Shown here piece after piece: positions 1-6,352 of a stretch of 8,470 nt of DNA. Where the stretch lies: contig JANXLW010000051.1 of assembly GCA_025354965.1 (NCBI GenBank), positions 1 to 8,470 of the forward strand, read 5' to 3'. Source of the stretch: Betaproteobacteria bacterium (lineage in GTDB: Bacteria; Pseudomonadota; Gammaproteobacteria; Burkholderiales; Burkholderiaceae_C). The notes beneath the pieces were generated by a model. The model had not been told where the DNA came from. It saw nothing but the letters and a program-made list of their open reading frames with translations, and did no database searches. Position 1 is the first letter of the stretch. Each line of letters starts with the position of its first letter. The position numbers and the translations under genes are program-made.

Positions 1-1654
1 GTTCCACAAACGCGGTCACCACTTTCAGGCTGTTGGGGTTCAGGCCTTCGATGAAGTCTTTGCCGCCGGCATCGGGCTGGGCTTCCAGAAACAGGCGGTC
101 GTACAGGCGCACTTCAACCGCAAGGCCGTCGGCCACGGCGATCCAGGTGATGACGCCTTTGACCTTGACCGCATCGCTGCCCGGCGTGCCGCTTTTGGTG
201 TCGGGCACCAAGGTGGCGTGCACTTCCACGGCTTTGCCGGCAGCGTCTTTGCTGCAGCCGGTGCACTCGATGACATGGCCGTATTTCAGGCGTACCTTGT
301 TGCCGGGGTAGAGACGGAAAAAGCCTTTGGGCGGCGTCTCTTCGAAGTCACTGCGATCAATCCAAACTTCCTTGCCAATCTTGAAGGCGCGCCGACCCAG
401 CTCGGGGATGTGAGGGTGTAGCGGGGCGCTGCAATCATCCAGCTTACCCGTGCCCATCACCGCATCCCAGTTGGTCAGCACCAGTTTCACCGGGTCCAGC
501 ACGGCCATGGCGCGCGGTGCCGACACATCCAGCGTTTCGCGCAGGCAGCCTTCCAGGGTGCTGTAATCAATCCAGCTGTCGCTCTTGGCCACGCCAATGC
601 GCTCGGCAAACAGTTGAATCGCTTCCGGTGTGTAGCCGCGCCGGCGCAGGCCCACGATGGTGGGCATGCGCGGATCGTCCCAGCCCTCGACCTTGTGGTC
701 GTACACCAGTTGCGCCAGCTTGCGTTTGCTGGTGATCACATAGGTGAGGTTCAGTCGCGCAAACTCGTACTGGTGCGGCGCCGGGGCGCTCAGCAGTTGG
801 CCTTCAATCAGGCGCTCCAGCAGCCAGTCGTACCAGGGGCGCTGGTCTTCAAACTCCAGTGTGCAGATGCTGTGCGTGATCTGCTCCAGCGCGTCCTCAA
901 TCGGGTGCGCATAAGCGTACATCGGGTAGATGCACCATTTGTCGCCCGTGTTGTGGTGCGTGGCGCGGCGGATGCGGTAGATGGCGGGGTCGCGCAGATT
1001 GATGTTGGGGCTGGCCATGTCGATCTTGGCGCGCAGCACCATGGCGCCGTCCTCGTGCAGGCCATCACGCATCTCACGAAAGCGCACCAGGTTCTCTGCC
1101 GGCGTGCGGGCCCGGTGCGGGCTGTTAACGCCGGGCTTGCTGAAGTCGCCGCGGTTGATGCGGATCTGCTCCACGGTTTGCTCGTCCACATAGGCCAGGC
1201 CGACACCAATCAGGTATTCGGCTGCGCGGTACATGAAGTCGAAGTAATCGCTGGCGTGGTAGGGCTCTGCGTCCTTCGAGCCGTTCCAGTCAAAACCCAG
1301 CCACTTGATCGCGTCGCGGATCGAATTGACGTACTCCACGTCTTCCTTTTCCGGGTTGGTGTCATCAAAGCGCAGGTGGCAGACACCGTCGTAGTCGCGC
1401 GCCAGACCAAAGTTCAGACAAATGCTTTTGGCGTGGCCCACATGCAGGTAGCCATTGGGCTCTGGCGGAAAACGGGTTCTGATTTTGGCCGGGTCGCTCT
1501 CACCCTGGGCATGGTGCGCCGCATCACCTGGGCTACCAGCCCAGCGGCGCGAGGCGTAGGTGCCCTTGGCCAGGTCCTGCTCAATGATCTGGCGCAAAAA
1601 GTTGCTGGGTTTGTGTTCGGGTGCTGTGGCGCTGGTCGGTTTGGGTGAACTCAT
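1..1654 (-). CDS. glnS: Glutaminyl-tRNA synthetase (GlnRS), 3' end cut by window edge
   Basis: Cytoplasmic class I aminoacyl-tRNA synthetase that joins glutamine to tRNA-Gln using ATP. The visible 551 residues carry the class I signature PPEPNGYLHVGHAK at residues 63-76 (HIGH motif as HVGH, 71-74), RFDDTNPEKE at 95-104, and the KMSKS-type loop as ITSKRKL at 307-313, followed by VEGWDDPRMPT and GLRRRGY. The C-terminal anticodon-binding beta-barrel follows (WIDRSDF, KVKGVITWIAVADGLAVEVRLYDRLF). Compared with E. coli GlnRS from memory, about 48 residues are missing beyond the left edge, and there are about 20 extra residues near 34-56 between the N-terminal helix and the HIGH strand. The ATG at 1654 starts just before the conserved NFLRQIIEQDLAKG segment. 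No clear Shine-Dalgarno lies upstream, so translation may couple to the SDR gene 38 nt upstream on the same strand. GlnRS versus GluRS: the motif set and the TRFPPEPNGYLH context favour GlnRS strongly. Confidence 0.97.
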   Translation of the reverse strand, partial: MSSPKPTSATAPEHKPSNFLRQIIEQDLAKGTYASRRWAGSPGDAAHHAQGESDPAKIRTRFPPEPNGYLHVGHAKSICLNFGLARDYDGVCHLRFDDTNPEKEDVEYVNSIRDAIKWLGFDWNGSKDAEPYHASDYFDFMYRAAEYLIGVGLAYVDEQTVEQIRINRGDFSKPGVNSPHRARTPAENLVRFREMRDGLHEDGAMVLRAKIDMASPNINLRDPAIYRIRRATHHNTGDKWCIYPMYAYAHPIEDALEQITHSICTLEFEDQRPWYDWLLERLIEGQLLSAPAPHQYEFARLNLTYVITSKRKLAQLVYDHKVEGWDDPRMPTIVGLRRRGYTPEAIQLFAERIGVAKSDSWIDYSTLEGCLRETLDVSAPRAMAVLDPVKLVLTNWDAVMGTGKLDDCSAPLHPHIPELGRRAFKIGKEVWIDRSDFEETPPKGFFRLYPGNKVRLKYGHVIECTGCSKDAAGKAVEVHATLVPDTKSGTPGSDAVKVKGVITWIAVADGLAVEVRLYDRLFLEAQPDAGGKDFIEGLNPNSLKVVTAFVE

Positions 1655-1692
1655 GCGAATGATTTTAGACGCGTACCCACAACGGCTGGCCG

Positions 1693-2484
1693 TCAGGCGG
1701 CGTCTCGCTTGCGCAGCGTGGGCAGGCCCACGCCAGCGGCATCAAAGCCGCCGTCCACCGCCAACACCGGCCCGGGTACACAGCTGGCGGCCGCACTGCA
1801 CAGAAAACCGGCAACGGAGGCGATTTCGTCGGTGGTGCCGTAGCGGTTCAGCGGAATCGCATCGTAGTAGTCGGAACGAATGGCCACGCTGTGCACCAGC
1901 TTGGCCATCTCGGTATCGACCGGGCCCGGTGCGATGGCGTTGACGCGGATGCCGACGTGACCGAGTTCAACCGCTTGTTGCTTGGTGAGGTGGATAAGGG
2001 CTGCCTTGCTGGTGCCGTAGGCAACGCGCAGCGTGCTGGCGCGCAAGCCGGAAATGGACGCGATATTAACCACCGCGCCGCCACCGGTCTTGCGCATAAC
2101 CGGCGCAAAAGCCTGGGTGCAGATAAACGCACCGTCCAGATTCGTTCCCAGCACGAAGCGCCACTCTTCAAAAGAGGTTTCAGCAATCGGTTTGAACACC
2201 GCCACGCCGGCATTGTTGACCAGGGCGTCAACGCGACCGAAGGCGCCAGTGACCTTTTCCACTGCGGCCTGCACCTGCTGCGGTTTGGACACGTCGCACA
2301 GAACGGCCAGCACGCGCTCGGGATCGTGCAGTGCAGCCGCGGTTTTGCCCAGCGTGTCGCCATCGATGTCGAGCAACACGACCCGGTGCCCATGGGCCAG
2401 GAACCACTGGCCAATCGCCAGGCCGATGCCGCGTGCGCCGCCAGTGACCACGGCTACAGGTGTTGATGAATTATTGGGAGTCAT
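1693..2484 (-). CDS. NAD(H)-type short-chain dehydrogenase/reductase (classical SDR)
   Basis: A 263-residue cytoplasmic oxidoreductase of the classical SDR family, of usual length. Visible motifs are the Rossmann dinucleotide loop TGGARGIG at residues 14-21, an acidic residue D39 at the end of strand 2 (LLDID) that normally favours NAD(H) over NADP(H), the D64-V65 adenine-contact pair, NNAG at 90-93, and the catalytic tetrad N115, S143, Y156, K160 in the YxxxK arrangement. NAIAPGPVDTEM is the usual PG motif after strand 6, and VLAVDGG closes the fold. The start chosen is ATG at 2484, nine residues before the first beta strand. An in-frame ATG at 2529 and another at 2556 would add 15 or 24 residues with no SDR character, and 2556 would put the tandem repeat inside the gene. 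No good Shine-Dalgarno precedes any of these starts. The gene is divergent from a TRAP importer, suggesting it acts on the imported compound. The substrate is unknown; automatic names such as FabG-like or sugar/polyol dehydrogenase would be guesses. Confidence 0.93.
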   Translation of the reverse strand: MTPNNSSTPVAVVTGGARGIGLAIGQWFLAHGHRVVLLDIDGDTLGKTAAALHDPERVLAVLCDVSKPQQVQAAVEKVTGAFGRVDALVNNAGVAVFKPIAETSFEEWRFVLGTNLDGAFICTQAFAPVMRKTGGGAVVNIASISGLRASTLRVAYGTSKAALIHLTKQQAVELGHVGIRVNAIAPGPVDTEMAKLVHSVAIRSDYYDAIPLNRYGTTDEIASVAGFLCSAAASCVPGPVLAVDGGFDAAGVGLPTLRKRDAA

Positions 2485-2700
2485 GGGATGCTTAAAGGCA
2501 AGGTTGCATAAATTGATAGAAGGCACCATCCTACTGCATGGATCAACCGTGTTCAACCGTGTTTGTGGCCCCGACTTGCGACGAACTTTCTACCCTAAAA
2601 TGTTCCGGGGAATCAGCTTGCGCCGGCACTGCCTTGCAAGCGTCCGGGTCAACTAAGAAGTCTGAATATTTCATTTCAACCACTGCAACAGAGACAAACC
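2485..2700. promoter_or_regulatory. Divergent control region between the SDR and TRAP genes
   Basis: This 216-nt gap separates two divergently transcribed genes, so it must hold promoters for both if each is expressed locally. Seen directly: a perfect tandem 10-bp repeat at 2543-2562, a TTCC-GG-GGAA inverted repeat at 2603-2612, a CTTGCAAG palindrome at 2633-2640, an AT-rich patch near 2503-2520 on the SDR side, and another near 2661-2677 on the TRAP side. TAAAAT at 2596-2601 resembles a -10 box, but the nearest -35-like TTGCGA at 2576-2581 is only 14 nt away, so I do not call a sigma-70 promoter. The leader before the TRAP receptor has only a weak purine stretch (AGAGA). No regulator gene is in the window. 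Confidence 0.5.
2543..2562. repeat. Perfect tandem 10-bp direct repeat (TCAACCGTGT x2)
   Basis: Two exact, abutting copies of TCAACCGTGT lie about 60 nt upstream of the SDR start and about 140 nt upstream of the TRAP receptor start. A 10-bp period equals one helical turn, so both copies face the same side of the DNA, as seen in sites bound by tandem regulator subunits (for example OmpR/PhoB-type response regulators). The repeat is certain; a regulator-binding role is inference. A small replication-slippage duplication is the alternative. Confidence 0.9.
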
Positions 2701-3711
2701 ATGCAAATTACTCGACGTACCCTTCTCGCCGGCGCCAGCGCCACTGCACTTGCACTGCCCATGGGCCGTGTGTTCGCCCAAAAGGCTGAGTTTTCCTACA
2801 AGTACGCCAACAACCTGCCGGTGATGCACCCGATGAATATCCGCGCCAAAGAGATGGCGGACGCGATTCGCGCAGAGACCAAAGGACGCGTCGACATCCA
2901 GATCTTCCCGAACAACCAGCTTGGTTCGGATACCGACATGCTGAGCCAGGTGCGCTCCGGCGGTGTTGAGTTCTTCACGCTCTCCGGGCTGATCCTCTCG
3001 ACACTGGTGCCGGCGTCTTCGATCAGTGGCATCGGCTTCGCGTTTCCTGACTACGACACGGTGTGGAAGGCGCTGGATGGCGATCTCGGTGCCTATGTTC
3101 GGGGGCAAATCGCCAAATCCGGCCTGGTCGCGATGGACAAGATCTGGGACAACGGTTTCAGGCAGATCACGTCGTCCACCCGTCCGATCGTGACGGCGGA
3201 TGACTTGAAGGGCATGAAGATTCGCGTGCCGCCGTCGCCGCTGTGGACCTCGATGTTCAAGGCGTTCGACGCCGCACCGACATCGATCAATTTCAGCGAG
3301 GTGTATTCCGCGTTGCAGACCAAGGTGGTCGAAGGACAGGAGAACCCGCTGGCGATCATCTCGACCGCCAAACTGTATGAGGTGCAGAAATACTGCTCGC
3401 TCACCAACCACATGTGGGATGGCTTCTGGTTCCTGGCCAACAAGAAGGCCTGGGAGCGGCTGCCGGAAGACTTGCGCGTGATTGTTGCCAAACACATCAA
3501 TGCCGCGGGCCTCAAGGAGCGCGCCGACGTTGCCGCACTGAACGCCACTGTGCAAAAAGAGCTCACCGACAAGGGCATGATTTTCAACCAGCCCAAGACC
3601 GACAGCTTTCGCGAGCGCATGCGCAAGGGCGGCTTTTATGCCGAATGGAAAGCCAAGTTCGGCGACGAAGCGTGGGCTCTTCTCGAGCGCAGCACCGGCA
3701 AACTGGTATGA
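2701..3711 (+). CDS. dctP: TRAP transporter periplasmic solute-binding receptor (DctP family)
   Basis: A 336-residue extracytoplasmic receptor that captures a substrate, usually an organic acid, and delivers it to the TRAP membrane unit. The N-terminus is a twin-arginine (Tat) signal: T4-R5-R6-T7-L8-L9, a hydrophobic Ala/Leu core, and a probable cleavage after VFA at residue 26. Export in a folded state is therefore likely. The mature part has the DctP fold pattern: YANNLPVMHPMN strand, KEMADAIRAETKGRVDIQIFPNNQLG, then DDLKGMKIRVPP with R175 at the position of the conserved carboxylate-binding arginine, and VVEGQENP with N215 in the usual substrate-side loop. Length matches the family. The ATG at 2701 gives a complete Tat signal; only a weak AGAGA precedes it. 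The stop is 24 nt before the fused membrane gene, so the two form an operon. The symbol is a family label: succinate, lactate, sugar acid or another anion are all possible substrates. Confidence 0.95.
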   Translation: MQITRRTLLAGASATALALPMGRVFAQKAEFSYKYANNLPVMHPMNIRAKEMADAIRAETKGRVDIQIFPNNQLGSDTDMLSQVRSGGVEFFTLSGLILSTLVPASSISGIGFAFPDYDTVWKALDGDLGAYVRGQIAKSGLVAMDKIWDNGFRQITSSTRPIVTADDLKGMKIRVPPSPLWTSMFKAFDAAPTSINFSEVYSALQTKVVEGQENPLAIISTAKLYEVQKYCSLTNHMWDGFWFLANKKAWERLPEDLRVIVAKHINAAGLKERADVAALNATVQKELTDKGMIFNQPKTDSFRERMRKGGFYAEWKAKFGDEAWALLERSTGKLV

Positions 3712-3735
3712 GGGTTGCCGCTCATTGGGGCACCC

Positions 3736-5592
3736 ATGCGGGATGCGTCTGACGTGAGCGCGGCGGGCTGGCCATGGCTGGCTCGCGTCGAAGCTACGCT
3801 GGGCCTGCTGGTGGAAGTGCCAGCCGCGCTGCTGGTGGTGGCCGACATCGGCGTGCTGTTCTGGGGTGTGGTGGCGCGCTTTGTCCTGCACCGCCCACTG
3901 GTGTGGTCGGACGAACTGGCGTCACTGTTGTTCCTGTGGCTGGCGATGATGGGCGCGGTGGTGGCCTTGCGTCGGGGCGAACACATGCGCATGACGGCAC
4001 TGGTCAGCAAGGCCGCGCCGCGTCAGCGGGCTCTGCTGGAGGCGGTGGCCACCAGCGCCTGCCTGGCGTTTCTGGGCTTGCTGGCGTGGCCGGCCTGGGA
4101 ACACGCGGCGGATGAGCAGGCCATCACCACCTCCGCGCTCGAGATTTCCAATGTGTGGCGGGCAGCGGCGTTGCCGGTGGGTGTGGCGCTGATGGCGACC
4201 TTCGCCGCACTGCGATTGTTGCAGGTAGCCAACCTTAAACAGTCGTTGCAGGCGTTGGTCATCGTCGGCGCCATCGTTGCTGTGTTCTGGGTCGCCAGGC
4301 CTGTGTTCGAGGACCTCGGTCGCCTGAATCTGCTGATTTTCTTTGTTGGTGTGGCCGCTGGCTGCGTGTTCGCCGGTATTCCCATCGCGTTTGCCTTTGG
4401 CCTGGGTACTTTCGGCTACCTGGCGCTCACCACCAGCACACCACTGCCGGTGATCGTCGGTCGCATGGACGAAGGCATGTCGCACCTGATCCTGCTGGCG
4501 GTGCCGTTGTTCGTGTTTCTTGGTTTGCTGATCGAGATGACCGGCATGGCGCGCGCCATGGTGGCTTTTCTGGCCGGTTTGCTGGGTCATGTGCGGGGTG
4601 GCTTGTCGTACGTGCTGATCGGCGCCATGTACCTGGTCTCGGGCATCTCCGGCTCCAAGGCAGCCGACATGGCGGCCATTGCCCCGGCACTGTTTCCCGA
4701 GATGAAAAAACGTGGTGCGAAGGAAGGCGAACTGGTGGCCTTGCTGGCGGCCACCGGCGCGCAGACCGAGACCGTGCCACCCAGCCTGGTGCTGATCACG
4801 ATTGGTTCGGTTACCGGTGTGTCGATCGCGGCGCTGTTTACCGGCGGCCTGCTGCCGGCCTTGGTGCTGGGCCTGGTGCTGTGCCTTGTGGTCTGGTTTC
4901 GCTACCGTCAAGAAGACCTGAGCCAGGTGCAGCGCACGCCGTGGAAAGAGGTCGGTCGGCTGCTGGTGATCGCCCTGCCGGCGTTGGCTTTGCCCTTTAT
5001 CATCCGGGCCGCCGTGGTGGAAGGCGTGGCCACGGCAACCGAGGTGTCGACCATTGGCATCGGCTACGCCATGCTGGCGGGTCTTTTCGTCTACCGCCAG
5101 TTTGACTGGAAACGCCTGGGCCCGATGCTGGTGAGCACGGCGTCGCTGTCGGGTGCGATTCTGCTGATCATCGGCACCGCCACCGCCATGGCCTGGGGAT
5201 TGACGCAGTCGGGTTTCTCGCGCTGGCTGGCCGACATGATGGCCGCGCTGCCGGGCGGAGCGCCGATGTTTCTGGCGGTCTCCATCGTGGCCTTCGTGGT
5301 GCTTGGCTCGGTGCTGGAGGGCATTCCGGCCATCGTGCTGTTCGGTCCGCTGCTGTTCCCGATTGCGCGCCAGCTCGGTGTGCACGAGGTGCACTACGCG
5401 ATGGTGGTGGTGCTGTCGATGGGCCTGGGGCTGTTCGCGCCGCCGCTCGGTGTTGGCTACTACGCCGCCTGCGCCATCGGGCGCGTCAATCCCGATGCCG
5501 GCATTCGCCCCATCATCGGCTACATGGTGGCTTTGCTCATCGGCACCATGGTCGTGGCGGCGCTGCCGTGGATCTCGATCGGTTTTCTCTGA
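3736..5592 (+). CDS. dctQM: Fused TRAP transporter membrane protein (DctQ small + DctM large subunits)
   Basis: A 618-residue inner-membrane protein carrying both TRAP membrane subunits in one chain; it imports the receptor's ligand using an ion gradient, normally sodium. Residues ~1-170 are DctQ-like: hydrophobic helices, the W57-S-D-E60-L motif and FLWLAMMGAVVALRRGEHMRM. A linking hydrophobic helix follows near 171-190, and from ~198 to the end is a DctM-like domain of usual length (about 420 residues) with PIAFAFGLGTFGYLAL, MYLVSGISGSKAAD (298-311), GAQTETVPPSL, GSVLEGIPAIVLFGPLLFP and GLGLFAPPLGVGYY. I prefer ATG 3736, which has TTGGGG five nt upstream. A TTG at 3715, 3 nt after the dctP stop, would add seven residues but its GAGGG abuts the codon. 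Natural QM fusions are known (SiaQM). No frameshift is seen, and nothing further follows on this strand, so the importer is complete in two genes. Confidence 0.95.
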   Translation: MRDASDVSAAGWPWLARVEATLGLLVEVPAALLVVADIGVLFWGVVARFVLHRPLVWSDELASLLFLWLAMMGAVVALRRGEHMRMTALVSKAAPRQRALLEAVATSACLAFLGLLAWPAWEHAADEQAITTSALEISNVWRAAALPVGVALMATFAALRLLQVANLKQSLQALVIVGAIVAVFWVARPVFEDLGRLNLLIFFVGVAAGCVFAGIPIAFAFGLGTFGYLALTTSTPLPVIVGRMDEGMSHLILLAVPLFVFLGLLIEMTGMARAMVAFLAGLLGHVRGGLSYVLIGAMYLVSGISGSKAADMAAIAPALFPEMKKRGAKEGELVALLAATGAQTETVPPSLVLITIGSVTGVSIAALFTGGLLPALVLGLVLCLVVWFRYRQEDLSQVQRTPWKEVGRLLVIALPALALPFIIRAAVVEGVATATEVSTIGIGYAMLAGLFVYRQFDWKRLGPMLVSTASLSGAILLIIGTATAMAWGLTQSGFSRWLADMMAALPGGAPMFLAVSIVAFVVLGSVLEGIPAIVLFGPLLFPIARQLGVHEVHYAMVVVLSMGLGLFAPPLGVGYYAACAIGRVNPDAGIRPIIGYMVALLIGTMVVAALPWISIGFL

Positions 5593-5661
5593 CAACATGA
5601 ACCAAACTGAAATTGCTGGCGGTGCTGCTGACGCGTTATAACTGCGCAGCTGAAGCTGCTG
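5593..5661. other. Convergent intergenic gap with a small hairpin
   Basis: This 69-nt gap lies between the converging dctQM and LON-domain genes. The only structure I see is a short perfect stem, GCAGC (5646-5650), loop TGAA, GCTGC (5655-5659). There is no T-run on either strand next to it, so it does not meet the pattern of an intrinsic terminator; termination may be factor-dependent. A 14-codon ATG reading frame at 5597-5641 lacks a ribosome binding site and is not called as a gene. Confidence 0.4.
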
Positions 5662-6321
5662 TCACCTTGCAATGTCGCTGCGCGCCAGAAAATCACTGAC
5701 CAGTTCCAGCCGCAGCAAGGGGTTGTCCAGCACCATCAATTGCTGCTTCAGTGTGATCGGCATTGGCAGCAGTTCACACCAGCGGTTGGCGACCCAGCCG
5801 CAGTCATCCAGCAAATAGGGCGGCTGCAGCGGCATTTGCTCGGGCGGCACGGCGCGCGCATGCAATGAGTTGATGAGACTTTCCAGCGCGCTCGCAACGC
5901 CCCGCAGGTCGCCAGGAATATTGACCGGCAGATCATCGGCTTGCTGCGACACATTGGCGGTCCACAAGCCGTGCCGGAGTTGCTGCTGGCTGGCGATGCG
6001 AAACCGTTGTGTGCCGCTGCAGCGAATCACCATCAGGCCCGACTGGGGTGCTGAAAACTCGGTGATCGCGGCCAGTGTGCCAACGCTGTGAAACGCCTCT
6101 TGCGCGAAGCCGTTACCACCGCTCGCATCCGGGTCGGGTCGGCGCACTTCTGATCCTTTGGTCAGCGTGACCACACCAAAAGGCGCGCCGGTCTTGTGGC
6201 ATTTTCCGATCATGTCCAGGTAGCGCACTTCAAAAATTCGAAGCGCCAGCGTGCCACCTGGAAACAGCACGGTGCCCAGTGGAAACAGGGGAAGTGAAGT
6301 CAGGGTCAGAGGTTCAGACAC
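5662..6321 (-). CDS. Stand-alone LON substrate-binding domain protein
   Basis: A 219-residue soluble protein made only of the LON N-terminal (substrate-recognition) domain. The opening LPLFPLGTVLFPGGTLALRIFEVRYLDMI (about residues 8-36) is the hallmark first strand and helix of this domain. The beta-rich core follows (FGVVTL, VGTLAAITEF, LMVIRCSGTQRFRI), and the helical C-terminal part holds LPMPITLKQQLMVLDNPLLRLELVSDFL. No AAA+ Walker motifs and no Ser-Lys protease dyad are present, so it is not the Lon protease. The role of such stand-alone proteins in bacteria is not settled; protein binding or a chaperone/adaptor role is inference. The start is GTG at 6321: an in-frame TGA lies two codons upstream, so the gene cannot begin earlier, and the domain begins within ten residues. 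There is no obvious Shine-Dalgarno. It follows the RND pump gene by 31 nt on the same strand, suggesting joint transcription or translational coupling. Confidence 0.9.
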   Translation of the reverse strand: MSEPLTLTSLPLFPLGTVLFPGGTLALRIFEVRYLDMIGKCHKTGAPFGVVTLTKGSEVRRPDPDASGGNGFAQEAFHSVGTLAAITEFSAPQSGLMVIRCSGTQRFRIASQQQLRHGLWTANVSQQADDLPVNIPGDLRGVASALESLINSLHARAVPPEQMPLQPPYLLDDCGWVANRWCELLPMPITLKQQLMVLDNPLLRLELVSDFLARSDIAR

Positions 6322-6352
6322 GGGTCAAAACACGGATTGCACTGCCGCAAAT

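Noticed and set aside
614..1648. A 344-codon open frame on the plus strand opposite glnS, and a similar 406-codon frame at 2671-3891 opposite dctP.
   Set aside because: Both are antisense to genes with unmistakable conserved motifs, and neither shows a recognisable domain, signal or ribosome binding site.
2576..2601. A sigma-70 promoter (TTGCGA / TAAAAT) for the TRAP operon.
   Set aside because: The spacer is 14 nt, well short of the usual 16-18, and no better -35 partner was found.
2623..2640. A sigma-54-like element (GGCAC...TTGC) upstream of the TRAP receptor, tempting because some dicarboxylate TRAP operons are controlled through sigma-54.
   Set aside because: The distance between GG (2625-2626) and GC (2636-2637) is 9 nt, while sigma-54 promoters require 10. 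The leading T is also missing.
3922..5598. A long open frame of 558 codons on the minus strand opposite dctQM.
   Set aside because: Its product is rich in His, Gln, Arg and Gly, typical of the antisense of a hydrophobic membrane gene at high GC. The plus-strand gene has clear family motifs throughout.
5597..5641. A 14-codon reading frame (MNQTEIAGGAADAL) right after dctQM.
   Set aside because: There is no ribosome binding site, it is very short and resembles nothing I recognise. It could be a remnant of a lost gene, but nothing supports that.
5646..5659. Hairpin in the convergent gap as a two-way intrinsic terminator.
   Set aside because: The stem is only five base pairs and no T-run follows it on either strand.
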